From: Membranihabitans maritimus
GTDB lineage: Bacteria; Bacteroidota; Bacteroidia; Chitinophagales; Saprospiraceae
Assembly (NCBI RefSeq): GCF_021729145.1
Contig: NZ_JAJSLW010000001.1
Coordinates: 62,001-126,000, forward strand
Reading direction: 5' to 3'
Length of the DNA: 64,000 bases
Each line of letters starts with the position of its first letter. Position 1 is the first letter of the stretch. This document shows, piece by piece, positions 1-9,625 of the stretch. A program made the translations under genes and the position numbers. The notes under the pieces are model-generated. The model made no database searches. It was not told the origin of the DNA and worked only from the letters and a program-made list of their open reading frames with translations.

Positions 1-1971
1 ACCCCAATATGAAAAAGCATCCGTAATGAATGACTGGCCTCTGGCACCCCAGCCCTCGTTGGTTGATTCCTGATAAGAATATCCTGCGACCGCACTTAAG
101 TTATGTATTTCCCCAATATCCTGGGTAAAAGTAAAGTAATTTTCAGTCAGAACGAGAGTGTTTTTTGAAGCACTAATTTCTGCATCACCACCTACATTTC
201 TTCCTTCTGTAACAGTTGTCGGTGAAAACTGGCCCGTTCTGGCGTTATTGGTTGTAGCACCAAAAGAGGTTCGAAACTTCAAATTTTTGAAAATGTCGTA
301 TTCTGCAAAAACATTTCCCTGAAAACGATCCGTTGAATTTTCATTTATCAACTGTGTTACAATGGCATATGGATTATCATGCGGATCATTCAGACGCGCT
401 GTGGTAAAGACACCATTGTCATTATAAATCGGTTGATACGGTTCGAATTTAAACGCTGAAGATACTACGCCTGGAGTCAATCCTCCTGATCCTTCTTGTG
501 TCCGGACCCCGTTACTTCCCGATCTTCGTCCAAATAAATTGAGTCCGATTTTTAATTTATCTGTTGCTTGTATATCTATATTACTAGTAACTGACAAACG
601 ATCGTAATCAGAATTCAATATCACCCCTTTCTGATCGTAATACGCCCCTGAAACATAATATTTTACATTTTCATTACCGCCTGCAATGGAAAGCTGATAA
701 TTCTGGATACCTCCATCCCTAAATATTTGATCTTGCCAATCGGTATTAGAACCAAGGGATTGAAAGCCGGGCCGGGCATCAGAGATATAATCTACAAACT
801 GATCTGCATTTAGCAGATCCAACCTGTTAATTTCATTTTGGAACGAATACGAGGAATTAAAATTGATTTTTGTTTTGCCTGAAGACCCTCTTTTTGTAGT
901 GATCATTATTACTCCATTGGCACCTCGAGAACCATAAATTGCTGTTGCCGATGCGTCTTTCAATACTTCAATCGAAGCAATATCTTCCGGTGGTGGCATG
1001 GACCCACCCACAAAACCGTCCACGACAAAAATGGGGTCACTGTTGGCATTAATCGATGTACCACCGCGGATCCGAACTTTCAATCCAGCTCCGGGTGCTC
1101 CATTATTGGATTGTATTTGGACACCTGCAGCACGCCCTTGCATAGCTTGCACCCCACTACTCGCAGGATACGCAGATATTTGTTCTGATTTTATGGACGA
1201 AACAGCTCCTGTCAAATCGCTCTTCTTTGTCGTCCCATACCCCACAACTACCACCTCATCTAAGGTTTGGAGATCTTCAGCCAATGTAACTGAAATAGAG
1301 GATTTTCCTCCAACAGATACTTCCGCTGTTTGGTACCCAATATATGAAAACACCAGAACAGCGTTTTCGTCAACATCTTCCAGCGAAAATTCACCATTAA
1401 AATCGGTTGAAGTCCCCTTGTTCGTACCTTTCACTAAAACATTTACCCCAATTAACGGCTCTCCGTTCTGATCTAGAACTGTTCCTGAAATATTGACAAC
1501 CAGTCTCTTATTATATAATTCATACATAGAATAAGTCCTCAGCGGGTTAATTAACCTCGACTCCCTTGTCACTTCTTTTTCTTTTCTGTCTACAATACCC
1601 TGAAAATGGGCGATCATTTTTTTAAGAGACTCTACTCCCTCCTTGGTATCTCTGAAAACGGCCACATATCTTTTATCAAAAATTTGATATTTGAGATTGG
1701 TTTGACCGATTACAGAAGATATCGCCGCGTCGACTGTCTCGAATTCCTCGGCATTGTATTTTACCTTCATATCCGAAACCATCTCCTGGTCATAGTTAAA
1801 ATAAACCCCGAACTTTTGACCCAATAATTGGAAGGCTTCTTCCAAAAGAATCTCATCATTTACATCATCAGGAATATTTGCCTGAATCGGTAATTGGTAA
1901 ACCATCATTAAAATCCAGCATAACAGCATGGTCGTTTTACCTTTTATTCGAAATAAAAGTTGTAACTTCAT
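1..1971 (-). CDS. SusC-like TonB-dependent transducer, C-terminus beyond the window
   Basis: Outer-membrane importer of glycan oligomers. The reading frame is open from an ATG at 1971 to the left edge (657 codons), so the rest of the beta-barrel lies outside. In order: signal sequence (about 1-32), STN signalling domain (about 40-110), a charged helical linker with YNKRLVVN at its end, a carboxypeptidase-regulatory-like beta domain with NGEPLIGVNVLVKGTNKG, the TonB-box region EVVVVGYG, and the plug with VLKDASATAIYGSRGANGV. The STN domain makes it a transducer that should talk to the FecR protein encoded 109 bases upstream. The N-terminal 200 residues closely resemble the SusC at 16160-19558, whereas the plug and barrel diverge, as expected for different ligands. 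Its SusD partner is presumably just outside the window. Confidence 0.95.
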   Translation of the reverse strand, partial: MKLQLLFRIKGKTTMLLCWILMMVYQLPIQANIPDDVNDEILLEEAFQLLGQKFGVYFNYDQEMVSDMKVKYNAEEFETVDAAISSVIGQTNLKYQIFDKRYVAVFRDTKEGVESLKKMIAHFQGIVDRKEKEVTRESRLINPLRTYSMYELYNKRLVVNISGTVLDQNGEPLIGVNVLVKGTNKGTSTDFNGEFSLEDVDENAVLVFSYIGYQTAEVSVGGKSSISVTLAEDLQTLDEVVVVGYGTTKKSDLTGAVSSIKSEQISAYPASSGVQAMQGRAAGVQIQSNNGAPGAGLKVRIRGGTSINANSDPIFVVDGFVGGSMPPPEDIASIEVLKDASATAIYGSRGANGVIMITTKRGSSGKTKINFNSSYSFQNEINRLDLLNADQFVDYISDARPGFQSLGSNTDWQDQIFRDGGIQNYQLSIAGGNENVKYYVSGAYYDQKGVILNSDYDRLSVTSNIDIQATDKLKIGLNLFGRRSGSNGVRTQEGSGGLTPGVVSSAFKFEPYQPIYNDNGVFTTARLNDPHDNPYAIVTQLINENSTDRFQGNVFAEYDIFKNLKFRTSFGATTNNARTGQFSPTTVTEGRNVGGDAEISASKNTLVLTENYFTFTQDIGEIHNLSAVAGYSYQESTNEGWGARGQSFITDAFSYWG

Positions 1972-2080
1972 CACATCTAATTTGTTATTTAATTAGTAAA
2001 TAAGGATCAGGTAAATCAGCTTGTCAAAATCGTTCGTCCAAAACACTTTTGACAATTATAATTTTTCAAAAACAAATAGC

Positions 2081-3151
2081 TTATTTACTTGTCCTTTTTT
2101 TTATCATTATTGTATTATTCTTTTCATATTCTATCATTTCCAGATTTAACGTCATTTCAATAACATCCTTGACCGTTTCCCAATTTTCGTATGGCAGTGC
2201 CAGGGAAACCTTTCGCTGGATTAGTGAATCTCCATCAATTCTAAAGTGTTTGCCATAGATATCTTCCAGTTCGCTCATTACAATGCCAAATTCCATTTTT
2301 CGAAAGGAAAGTGTCCCATCCATCCAATCAACCCAGTCATTAGATATTTCATCCCCTGATTTTGTGAGCAACTTGGTTTCAGAAGAAAAACTAATTAGTT
2401 CTCCGGGTTTCATCGTCAAAGTATCCGCCTGAAAATCTACTTTCCCTTGCTCCGGTCTCAAATTTGATGCATTCTTTTTCTTAAATGAACCGCCAGTAAG
2501 ATCAAGTTTTACCAAACCCCTTTCCAGAAATACGTCTGTTTTTCCCCGACGGCTGGAAACATTAAAAGCGGTTCCCAGCACATTAATCATTAAATCCGAA
2601 GTACGCACTTTAAATGGAAGACGTACCAACCCGCCTGTATAATTCATCTCTTTATGGGATACATCGAAATAGGCCTCACCTTCCAATTCTGCAAATCTGA
2701 TATCTGAGCTTTGCCAATTTTCATCCCAAATTAACCTGGTATTTGCATTTAGGGTGACTGTAGTACCATCATCCAAGATTATTTCTTTCGTCTCTCCGTT
2801 TCCTGTCTCGTATACCATGAAGTTTCTTTCTTCTCTTTCCATCCACCAAACCATAGCAATCAATGCCAGCACTGATGCCGCAATAGTCCATTTCCAGACA
2901 GAAACTACCCTGCTAACATTTACCTTGGTTTTAGTTTTGTCATCATTTGTCTCAATCAATTGCTCCCAGGTGACTTTCGAAACACTTTGGGACAAATCGC
3001 GTTCTTTCCAACCCTCCAGGAAAAAAGCATCTATATCTTCAGGATTTTCAGCCCGATCCAACAGCTCCAACAGTACCTCCCACTCTTTTTGGGTGATTGT
3101 TCGATCCAGATATTTTTTTGTCAAATATTTTATACTATCAGCTTTTTTCAC
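2081..3151 (-). CDS. FecR-type anti-sigma factor (locus A)
   Basis: Inner-membrane anti-sigma regulator that passes the signal from the STN domain of SusC to the ECF sigma factor. Visible parts: a cytoplasmic helical N-terminus, one membrane helix (VSVWKWTIAASVLALIAM), a periplasmic FecR domain with ETGNGETKEIILDDGTTVTLN and AFNVSSRRGKTDVFLERG, and a C-terminal DUF4974-like domain (FRKMEFGIVMSELEDIYGK). An ATG at 3217 gives a 22-residue longer product. I prefer the GTG at 3151 because it aligns with residue 1 of the paralogue at 19661-20755, and because the distance to the conserved upstream block is then the same (74 versus 73 bases). The long form would add a basic, unaligned N-terminus. 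Next gene downstream is the SusC at 1-1971. Confidence 0.9.
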   Translation of the reverse strand: MKKADSIKYLTKKYLDRTITQKEWEVLLELLDRAENPEDIDAFFLEGWKERDLSQSVSKVTWEQLIETNDDKTKTKVNVSRVVSVWKWTIAASVLALIAMVWWMEREERNFMVYETGNGETKEIILDDGTTVTLNANTRLIWDENWQSSDIRFAELEGEAYFDVSHKEMNYTGGLVRLPFKVRTSDLMINVLGTAFNVSSRRGKTDVFLERGLVKLDLTGGSFKKKNASNLRPEQGKVDFQADTLTMKPGELISFSSETKLLTKSGDEISNDWVDWMDGTLSFRKMEFGIVMSELEDIYGKHFRIDGDSLIQRKVSLALPYENWETVKDVIEMTLNLEMIEYEKNNTIMIKKRTSK

Positions 3152-3224
3152 ACGATTATATTGTTTAGTCCTTTCTATAAGCCAAATAATACACTTAGAA
3201 AAAGGCTTTAATTTCATTTATTAC

Positions 3225-3326
3225 CATACAAGACTGGACTTAAACAAAAATGTACCAGTGGAGATGAAAAAAATTACTAAATTTGGGAACTAACTACAAT
3301 CGTCGTTTATTTGTTTTACACACTAC
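3225..3326. repeat. Conserved sigma/anti-sigma intergenic block, copy A
   Basis: About 100 bases between the divergent fecR and sigma genes align with 20828-20930 in locus B over almost their whole length. Shared runs include ATACAAGAC at the fecR side, GAGATGAAAAAAATTA in the middle, TAAATTTG, and TTGTTTTAC before the sigma gene. This is a paralogous regulatory region that probably holds both divergent promoters. The two sets appear to be old duplicates of one another. Confidence 0.7.
3278..3285 (+). promoter_or_regulatory. Putative -7 promoter box of ECF sigma gene A
   Basis: TAAATTTG matches the Bacteroidota housekeeping -7 consensus TAnnTTTG exactly and is conserved at 20882-20889 in the paralogous locus. 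It would place the transcript start near 3292, about 50 bases before the sigma start codon. No clear -33 TTTG is visible. Confidence 0.55.
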
Positions 3327-3342
3327 TCTTTGAACAGACAAT

Positions 3343-3906
3343 ATGAGTGAAGAAGGTCTAAAATTGTTATTTTACCAATACCGCGACAAAATCTACGGAT
3401 TCTTTGTTCAATTTCTTGGAGACAGGGAATTGTCAAACGATTTGATGCAAGATATTTTTCTAAAATTGATTCAAAGTAATAGCGAACTTGAAGAAATTGC
3501 AGACATGGATGGTTATATTTATCAAATGTGCCGCAACCGGGCGTATGACCATTTGAAAAAAGCATATAGAGACAAAGAATACAGAGATCATTTAGCCTCT
3601 CATTTGGATCTCTGGACAAATCAAATCAAACCGGAAGCAGAGAAAAAAATGGATGCAGACCATTACCATGAAATTCTGGAACAGTCCCTCAGTAAACTTC
3701 CCGACCAACAGCGACTCATTTTTAATCTTAGTAAAAAAGAAGGCCTTTCCCACAAAAAAATAGCAGAAAAACTAAACCTTTCACCTATAACTGTTCGAAA
3801 TCACCTTCACCGGGCCATAAAAAAGATACGTGCAACCACCAATCCGGATGTGGATCTGATCATGGTGATAGTGGGGTGGGTTATAGTATGGACATTGGGG
3901 AGTTAG
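3343..3906 (+). CDS. ECF RNA polymerase sigma factor (locus A)
   Basis: Extracytoplasmic-function sigma-70 factor, 187 residues, expected to direct transcription of the fecR-susC locus on the opposite strand. Region 2 spans about residues 7-75 (YQYRDKIYGFF, DLMQDIFLKLI, YIYQMCRNRAYDHLKKA). Region 4 spans about 125-175 (LPDQQRLIFNLSKKEGLSHK, IAEKLNLSPITVRNHLHRAI). The protein ends in a hydrophobic tail (DLIMVIVGWVIVWTLGS), also present in shorter form in the two other sigma factors here. The ATG at 3343 aligns with the paralogue at 20945. The gene diverges from its fecR and converges with the last sulfatase of locus B, 80 bases away. Confidence 0.96.
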   Translation: MSEEGLKLLFYQYRDKIYGFFVQFLGDRELSNDLMQDIFLKLIQSNSELEEIADMDGYIYQMCRNRAYDHLKKAYRDKEYRDHLASHLDLWTNQIKPEAEKKMDADHYHEILEQSLSKLPDQQRLIFNLSKKEGLSHKKIAEKLNLSPITVRNHLHRAIKKIRATTNPDVDLIMVIVGWVIVWTLGS

Positions 3907-3913
3907 GTATTTA

Positions 3914-3959
3914 GGTTCTTTAGTTCAAAATTTCATGTAAAATGAACGAAAACAGAACC
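3914..3959. terminator. Possible bidirectional hairpin between convergent genes
   Basis: GGTTCT at 3914-3919 pairs with AGAACC at 3954-3959, and inside it GTTCA pairs with TGAAC. The hairpin sits between the sigma gene end (3906) and the sulfatase end (3987). There is no clean U-run, so the call rests on position and pairing only. Confidence 0.3.
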
Positions 3960-3986
3960 CTTCACAATGATTGGTAGAATTATAAT

Positions 3987-5306
3987 TCATTCAACTTCAG
4001 ACTCCCAATTCAAAAATTGTTCCTTTAAATTTTGAGCTATAATCGGATAGGTTTTTATTAAATTGTTCGATTCCGTAATATCCATAGATAAATTGAAGAG
4101 ATAAGTCTCTCCATCTTCAAAGATGTATTTCCAATCTCCCGAACGCACCGCATGGTGTTTTTTCCCTGTATATGCATTATTAAATCGCCAAAAAATTGTT
4201 CGATTTGCGATTGTACCGGAATTAAATAAAACCGGAGAAAAATCAATTCCATCAAAATTATTTCGCCCCAACCGAATACCAGCTAAACTCAAAAAAGTAG
4301 GTGTCAAATCCATTGTAGTTAAAGTCGTTGTTTCAACTTGTTGTCCCTTGATCTTGCCCGGCCAATAAGCAATGGCAGGTATACGATGACCACCTTCAAA
4401 AACATCTCCTTTTTGGCCTCTTAAGGGATAGTTACTCCCTACCCATGAATAGCCCCCGTTATCCGAAGTAATAAAAATTACAGTTTGATCCGACAATTCC
4501 AATTCCTCCAGTTTTTCTACCACTTGACCAACACTTTCATCAACTGCTTCCAGCATATCTTTATAAGCCCTTCTGTACTGACTGGCCGGCAGGGGGCCGT
4601 ACTTGGCATCATGCCAGATCTTTCCCTCCGTTCGGTGAGCCAGGTCGTCGGGCCCCTGAAAAGGGAAATGGATCGCTACATGGGATAAAAAAAGAAAAAA
4701 AGGTCCCTTCTTTTGTTCCTCAATAAAATTCAAGGCATGATTTGTTACCAAATCCGTTAAGTAGCCCGGTTCTTCATTGAGTTTATGATTTTTATACCAA
4801 TCCAATTCTCCAACCCGCGACATATGCGTGTGGTAATCCGGAGAATTATTACTCACCACACTCCGGTTAAATCCCTGGTCATTCGGTCCAAACAGACTAA
4901 CATGACCTACATGCCACTTTCCAAATACTCCGTTACTATAACCGGCTTGCGCTAAATATTCGGCAAGGGTCTTTTTTGATAAGGGCATCCCTTCCTCCTT
5001 ATTAAAACCGATGGCACTCTCAATACCGGAACGCTGCTGGTATTGTCCTGTCAAAAAAGCTGCCCGAGTCGGACTGCAAACCGGCCCGTTGGAATGAAAG
5101 TCACTAAAGACCATACCCTTTTCTGCCAATTTTTGAATATTCGGTGTTTGATGAATGGCATTCCCATAGATACCCAAATCGCCATAACCCAAATCATCAA
5201 TCATGATCACGACAAAATTCGGGGGAGATTGTGAATGTACTGAAAAAGAAAACAGTAATAATCCGAGAAACAAAAAGTGTCTTAATCTAAAAATGTAGAC
5301 ATACAT
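3987..5306 (-). CDS. S1-family sulfatase (last gene of locus B)
   Basis: Formylglycine-dependent sulfatase, 439 residues, exported (signal peptide about 1-26 ending HSQ). The maturation motif is C77-S-P-T-R, followed by AAFLTG, and the metal-site segment IMIDDLGYGDLG precedes it. SDNGG and the conserved GKWHVGH are also present, so all core active-site segments look intact. It removes sulfate esters from a sugar; which sugar and position cannot be read from sequence. It is one base downstream of the FAD oxidoreductase gene, so it is very likely translationally coupled and the promoter-distal end of the long operon. Cys-type sulfatases need a formylglycine-generating enzyme, which is not encoded in this window. 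Confidence 0.95.
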   Translation of the reverse strand: MYVYIFRLRHFLFLGLLLFSFSVHSQSPPNFVVIMIDDLGYGDLGIYGNAIHQTPNIQKLAEKGMVFSDFHSNGPVCSPTRAAFLTGQYQQRSGIESAIGFNKEEGMPLSKKTLAEYLAQAGYSNGVFGKWHVGHVSLFGPNDQGFNRSVVSNNSPDYHTHMSRVGELDWYKNHKLNEEPGYLTDLVTNHALNFIEEQKKGPFFLFLSHVAIHFPFQGPDDLAHRTEGKIWHDAKYGPLPASQYRRAYKDMLEAVDESVGQVVEKLEELELSDQTVIFITSDNGGYSWVGSNYPLRGQKGDVFEGGHRIPAIAYWPGKIKGQQVETTTLTTMDLTPTFLSLAGIRLGRNNFDGIDFSPVLFNSGTIANRTIFWRFNNAYTGKKHHAVRSGDWKYIFEDGETYLFNLSMDITESNNLIKTYPIIAQNLKEQFLNWESEVE

Positions 5307-5307
5307 A

Positions 5308-6870
5308 TCATTCTGTTTTGATAGGATCGGATAATATCTGTCCTTGGTGTATTAATATCTCCTGAACTGCTTTTACATCGACTGTTCTTGGTGTTTCATG
5401 GTTTTGAATACTCACATGTGCCGCCACTCCGGCAGCTTGTCCAAGAGACATCCATGTAGGTTCCATCCGGATGGAACAAAAAGCAATATGACTGGCAGAC
5501 AATGCGACCGGAACAATGAGTCCTTCAATTTTTTGAGGGATCATCACCCGATAAGGTATCTCATAGGGGCGGGTCAAGTGAGCCAACATTCCCAAATACC
5601 CTTCAAGTACCACGGTATCTCCCGGTTGTTTTTTATGAACCGGAAAGCTGTCTACGGGAAACTCCCCCATCGCGATGGTATCACTATGTGCATAAAAGTG
5701 GGGAACCTCTTCCGTGATGGCTACATCGTGCTCCGTCAAAGTATATTCACCTACCAATCGTCGTGCTTCCCTAACATAAAGTTGATACGGGAAATGTTCA
5801 TTATCCGAAAATTCATCCAACGGCCAGTGGTATTGCTGTGCCATTGCCCGATGTTCCGGTAAAATTTCTTCATCATTTTGTAAAAACCAGAGCAACCCCA
5901 ACGCAATTTCCCGATGCCTTCTTGCAATCTCCAATCGTTGAAAATAATCCCCTTCCACATATCCTTTATTCTCCTCCGGGAAAGGAAAAGCCAGAGGTCT
6001 GGGATTAATATTCGCATCTACCTTATTGCCCGGCAAATCCGTCACAGATAATGCCCGTACCATAGTGTCAAAATGTTCCGGATAATACCCCCATCCGTCA
6101 TGTAAAACGGCTGGAGCAGAAAGCAATCCATTTTTTAAGTCATCAAAATAAGGCGTATATAAATTTCGATCGTAATTCGCTGGTGGTTGGTTCAACACAT
6201 AGCTATTGTTCGGATCTTTTGTCAAGCACAACCGGTATGTATATGCCGGCAAGCCCTCATCACCTTCTCCTGTGCTACCGGGCAAAATGACCCCTTTTTG
6301 ATAGTCAAAATATATTTTCCCTGCATGAGGTTCCCCATACTCATGCCTGCTTTCCCTTCCCAGTCTGTACTCAGCTCCTGCTCCGGCATAAAGATCTCCC
6401 TCGTAGGTGGCATCAATAAAAACCTTACCAGATAGTAAAAACTGATCTTGGCTTTCGATATTTTCAACCAGGATTTTATCAACCTGTTGATTTTTTACTT
6501 TTACTTTGATTAAACGATGATGCTTTAACAACTTAATTTTCCCGGTTTCAGCAATCATTTCTTCCAAAACCACCTCTGCAAGTTTGGGTGTAAAATAATA
6601 GCCTTCCCGGCATAATTTTAAATCCATGGAATCTTTCGGATATATGGTCTGGTAAACTTTCCAAACTCGATCTGTAAATTCCCTAAACAATCCCCCGATA
6701 TATTCCTTTTGCTCTACATCACTTTTACCCAGTCCACTCGTGGTCATACCTCCGATATGTTGTAATGGTTCAATAATTGCCACTGATCTACCCAGTCTAG
6801 CAGCCGTAATACCACATGCAATTCCACCCGGAGTTCCACCGAGTATTACAATATCATATTGTTGATTCAT
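5308..6870 (-). CDS. FAD-dependent oxidoreductase (FAD_oxidored type)
   Basis: Flavoprotein of 520 residues with the N-terminal dinucleotide-binding segment DIVILGGTPGGIACGITAAR, then IIEPLQHIGGMTTSGLGKSD, typical of the FAD_oxidored group (Pfam PF12831 by memory). The C-terminus keeps the second FAD contact (IRMEPTWMSLGQAAGVAAHV). No signal peptide, so it should act in the cytoplasm on an imported sugar or sugar derivative. Family members beside sulfatases and SusCD are common but their substrates are mostly unknown; the frequent label 'xanthan lyase' is not supported. It is separated by single bases from the symporter upstream and the sulfatase downstream. Confidence 0.9.
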   Translation of the reverse strand: MNQQYDIVILGGTPGGIACGITAARLGRSVAIIEPLQHIGGMTTSGLGKSDVEQKEYIGGLFREFTDRVWKVYQTIYPKDSMDLKLCREGYYFTPKLAEVVLEEMIAETGKIKLLKHHRLIKVKVKNQQVDKILVENIESQDQFLLSGKVFIDATYEGDLYAGAGAEYRLGRESRHEYGEPHAGKIYFDYQKGVILPGSTGEGDEGLPAYTYRLCLTKDPNNSYVLNQPPANYDRNLYTPYFDDLKNGLLSAPAVLHDGWGYYPEHFDTMVRALSVTDLPGNKVDANINPRPLAFPFPEENKGYVEGDYFQRLEIARRHREIALGLLWFLQNDEEILPEHRAMAQQYHWPLDEFSDNEHFPYQLYVREARRLVGEYTLTEHDVAITEEVPHFYAHSDTIAMGEFPVDSFPVHKKQPGDTVVLEGYLGMLAHLTRPYEIPYRVMIPQKIEGLIVPVALSASHIAFCSIRMEPTWMSLGQAAGVAAHVSIQNHETPRTVDVKAVQEILIHQGQILSDPIKTE

Positions 6871-6871
6871 A

Positions 6872-8398
6872 TTATTTTATTCTTTCTTTATTCCAAATGG
6901 TTAAACCTGTTAAATCTTTCTTTCTTTTCCCCTTTCTGATATACCCCATCGTATAGGCGACTACAATAAACACCCCATTAACCATAGCACCTACCCAGTA
7001 ACTATGAACGCCTATAATCCATGGCTCCGGTAATACCCCAAGTAAACCCAGTCCCAGGTAAATATTAAATAACACTGCGATCGTCATTCCGACAACAGCA
7101 CTTAATCCATCTACTTTATTCGTAAAAAATCCAAGTAAAAACAATCCCATTAAACAACCGCCAAAAACGCTGGTCACTATGAGACTGATATCATTCATAC
7201 TTTCTTTTTCAATTTGACTAAATGTAATGGCACCCATTATGACCAATACTGTTACGACAGCAGCTATACGATGAGCAGATTTTAAATAATATTGGTCGGA
7301 TTTATTCTTCGAAAGCCAGGGCTTCATCAAATCAACCACAGTCACAGTTGAAATAGCATTGACACCTGAATCCATTGTACTCATGGCGGCTGCTATCACT
7401 GCCGAAATAATGATACCGGAAACTATCGGTGGTAATTCGGAGAATATAAAATACGGTAATATCTGATCGGATTCTAACTGGGAAATAACTGCATTAGGAT
7501 GTACTTGATAAAACACAAATAATGCCGTCCCTATTAAAAAAAATAGCGTCCACATCGGTAGGGCTATAGCTGAATACAAGAGGGTAGCCTTTTGTGCTTC
7601 TCGGGTTGATTTTGCTGACGCATAACGCTGAACCATATTCTGGTCTCCTGCATAAATACCTAACCAATTAATAATACCCAGAATCAGTACGGTATAAAAA
7701 GTACGTTCATTTAGATCAAACCGCATTTCCCCCAAACTAAACTTATCGAACGATTGCCCCATCTCAATAATAGCAGAAAATCCACCGGGTACGTCCCATA
7801 CAATCCAAGTGATACAAATTATTCCTCCTAATAATAAAATAATAGCCTGCAAAACATCCGTCCATATAACGGCTTCAATACCCCCTAAAATCGTGTATAT
7901 TCCAATAAAAACGCCGGTCGCAATAATAACCCACACTATGGAAATACCTGTAAGAAATTGAATAACCAGAGAAACCAGAAATAATATTTGTGCCATCCTG
8001 ATCAACTGCAAAATGATAAAACTTACGGTACCGTACATCCTCGGAATTTGCCCATAGCGATCACCGAGATATTCAAAAGCGGAGGTTAGATTTCCCCTTC
8101 TAAAAAACGGAATGAAAATAATGACAGCAATGACAGCGATAAAAGGGACCACCAGGTTGACCGATAATTGCCGCCAATCCAAAATAAATGCTGCAGCAGG
8201 TAAAGCCAAAAAAGTAGCAGAACTGACAATTGTACCCAACATTGAAAGACCAATAACCCAGCCGGAAAAGGAGCGATTTCCAACAAAATAATCTTCTGTA
8301 GTTTTATTTTTTCGAGCAAAATAAAAACCCGCCAGTAACATACCTACCAGGTAAATCAAAACCGTCACCACATCGGCTGTTCTAATTTCAATATTCAT
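6872..8398 (-). CDS. Sodium:solute symporter (SSS family)
   Basis: Inner-membrane sodium-coupled carrier of 508 residues with about 13 hydrophobic helices. The family signature is clear: ARKNKTTEDYFVGNRSFSG near residue 30, followed by GLSMLGTIVSSATFLALPA, and AAAMSTMDSGVNAISTV in the middle. Probably imports the mono- or disaccharide released by the periplasmic enzymes of locus B. It sits between three propeller genes and the cytoplasmic FAD oxidoreductase, which fits an import-then-oxidise order. The substrate is not predictable from sequence. Confidence 0.95.
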   Translation of the reverse strand: MNIEIRTADVVTVLIYLVGMLLAGFYFARKNKTTEDYFVGNRSFSGWVIGLSMLGTIVSSATFLALPAAAFILDWRQLSVNLVVPFIAVIAVIIFIPFFRRGNLTSAFEYLGDRYGQIPRMYGTVSFIILQLIRMAQILFLVSLVIQFLTGISIVWVIIATGVFIGIYTILGGIEAVIWTDVLQAIILLLGGIICITWIVWDVPGGFSAIIEMGQSFDKFSLGEMRFDLNERTFYTVLILGIINWLGIYAGDQNMVQRYASAKSTREAQKATLLYSAIALPMWTLFFLIGTALFVFYQVHPNAVISQLESDQILPYFIFSELPPIVSGIIISAVIAAAMSTMDSGVNAISTVTVVDLMKPWLSKNKSDQYYLKSAHRIAAVVTVLVIMGAITFSQIEKESMNDISLIVTSVFGGCLMGLFLLGFFTNKVDGLSAVVGMTIAVLFNIYLGLGLLGVLPEPWIIGVHSYWVGAMVNGVFIVVAYTMGYIRKGKRKKDLTGLTIWNKERIK

Positions 8399-8421
8399 CC
8401 AATGGATTTTAAAAGTCTAAT

Positions 8422-9621
8422 TTAATTAGATGTTTTCACCAATTGATCAATTGCTGATACTGGAAATTTCAACACCTCTACAGTTTGTTTCGCACCGGCA
8501 AAAGCAACTAAAATTTCCCCTTTATGTTCCATTACATGAGGGTAATCGATATGTCGATCACCCACTAGATATCCCAGCGTATGAAAAACCAGACCGTCAT
8601 TACTTACAGCCAGGGTAAGTGGGTCCCTTTTTTCAGGATTAGAGTTTGATACAAGAATATAGCGACCATCTTTCAGCCGCAGTCCACTAAATTTTGACCG
8701 GGCATCCGGAAAATTTGTTTTCACCGGAGCTGACCAGGTTCTTCCATTATCAGAGGAAAAAGCCCGATACAAATAGCCGCTTCGATTATTGTCTCTGAAA
8801 AAAGCTACCAGATTGCCATCGGGTAAAATCAACCAATACGGTTCTTCAGCTGCCAATTCACTACCTTTATACCCAATCAGTGGAATATCTTCCCATTTGT
8901 CAAATCCACTAACTCCACCAATTAGGATATGGACATTGGCAGTACTATCTCTACGGGTCATCATCCATTCTCCGGAAGGTAATTGTTTTGGCGAAAAATT
9001 ATTCATGGCATTATCCATCAATAATCCTTTGTGTTTCCATTTTCTTTTCCGCTTCGATTCCAATTCGAATGCGTGTAATTGAAGCCCTTTGCCCCGGTAC
9101 CCTTTGCCATAATATTGAGTAACCAAGGCCAATAACTTTCCATCACGAATCCAGAATCCCCGGGCAATCCATCCGTGACCATCTTTGGGTGCACCTGCTA
9201 AACTTCTTGGTTCACTCCAATGGAGACCATCTTTACTGGTAGAAAAAGAAACCAACTGACCGGGCAAGTCGTGCCCCGGAACCTTGCCCCGATGTTCCAT
9301 TGCTGAATAGTCCCTGGGATCACCCACACCATCACTCCACATCGCCCAATACAAGCCCTTATAGTGAATTAAGTAATTGTGTTGATGAACTTTTCTACCC
9401 CAGGCATATCGTACATCGTTAACCACAGCATGCTCTGATTCAATTTCCGGTAAAGCTGCAAAGTCAATATCATGTGTATTTTCAGGAATATTTCCTCCTT
9501 TTAGCATCAATCCTGATTCCGGATTTTGTACGGGATCAGGAAAATCCATATTTTGACACAAGGCAAGATTGAATATACCACCGTATATTAAAAGGCCAAT
9601 AATTCTATATGCACTTTTCAT
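8422..9621 (-). CDS. BNR/Asp-box beta-propeller protein, copy 1 of 3
   Basis: Sialidase-like propeller protein of 399 residues with an N-terminal signal sequence (about 1-22). Asp boxes: SKDGLHWSEP and SSDNGRTWSAP. It shares with the two next genes the blocks QHNYLIHY, MWSDG, ARGFW, NAMNNFSPKQLPSGEWMM, AEEPYWLILPDGN and RDNNRSGYLYRAFS, so the three are tandem paralogues. This copy is the most diverged and lacks a clean lipobox. Automated annotation would say exo-alpha-sialidase; I cannot confirm the Arg triad of GH33, so hydrolase, lyase or binding function remain open. Four bases separate it from copy 2. Confidence 0.85.
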   Translation of the reverse strand: MKSAYRIIGLLIYGGIFNLALCQNMDFPDPVQNPESGLMLKGGNIPENTHDIDFAALPEIESEHAVVNDVRYAWGRKVHQHNYLIHYKGLYWAMWSDGVGDPRDYSAMEHRGKVPGHDLPGQLVSFSTSKDGLHWSEPRSLAGAPKDGHGWIARGFWIRDGKLLALVTQYYGKGYRGKGLQLHAFELESKRKRKWKHKGLLMDNAMNNFSPKQLPSGEWMMTRRDSTANVHILIGGVSGFDKWEDIPLIGYKGSELAAEEPYWLILPDGNLVAFFRDNNRSGYLYRAFSSDNGRTWSAPVKTNFPDARSKFSGLRLKDGRYILVSNSNPEKRDPLTLAVSNDGLVFHTLGYLVGDRHIDYPHVMEHKGEILVAFAGAKQTVEVLKFPVSAIDQLVKTSN

Positions 9622-9625
9622 ATTG

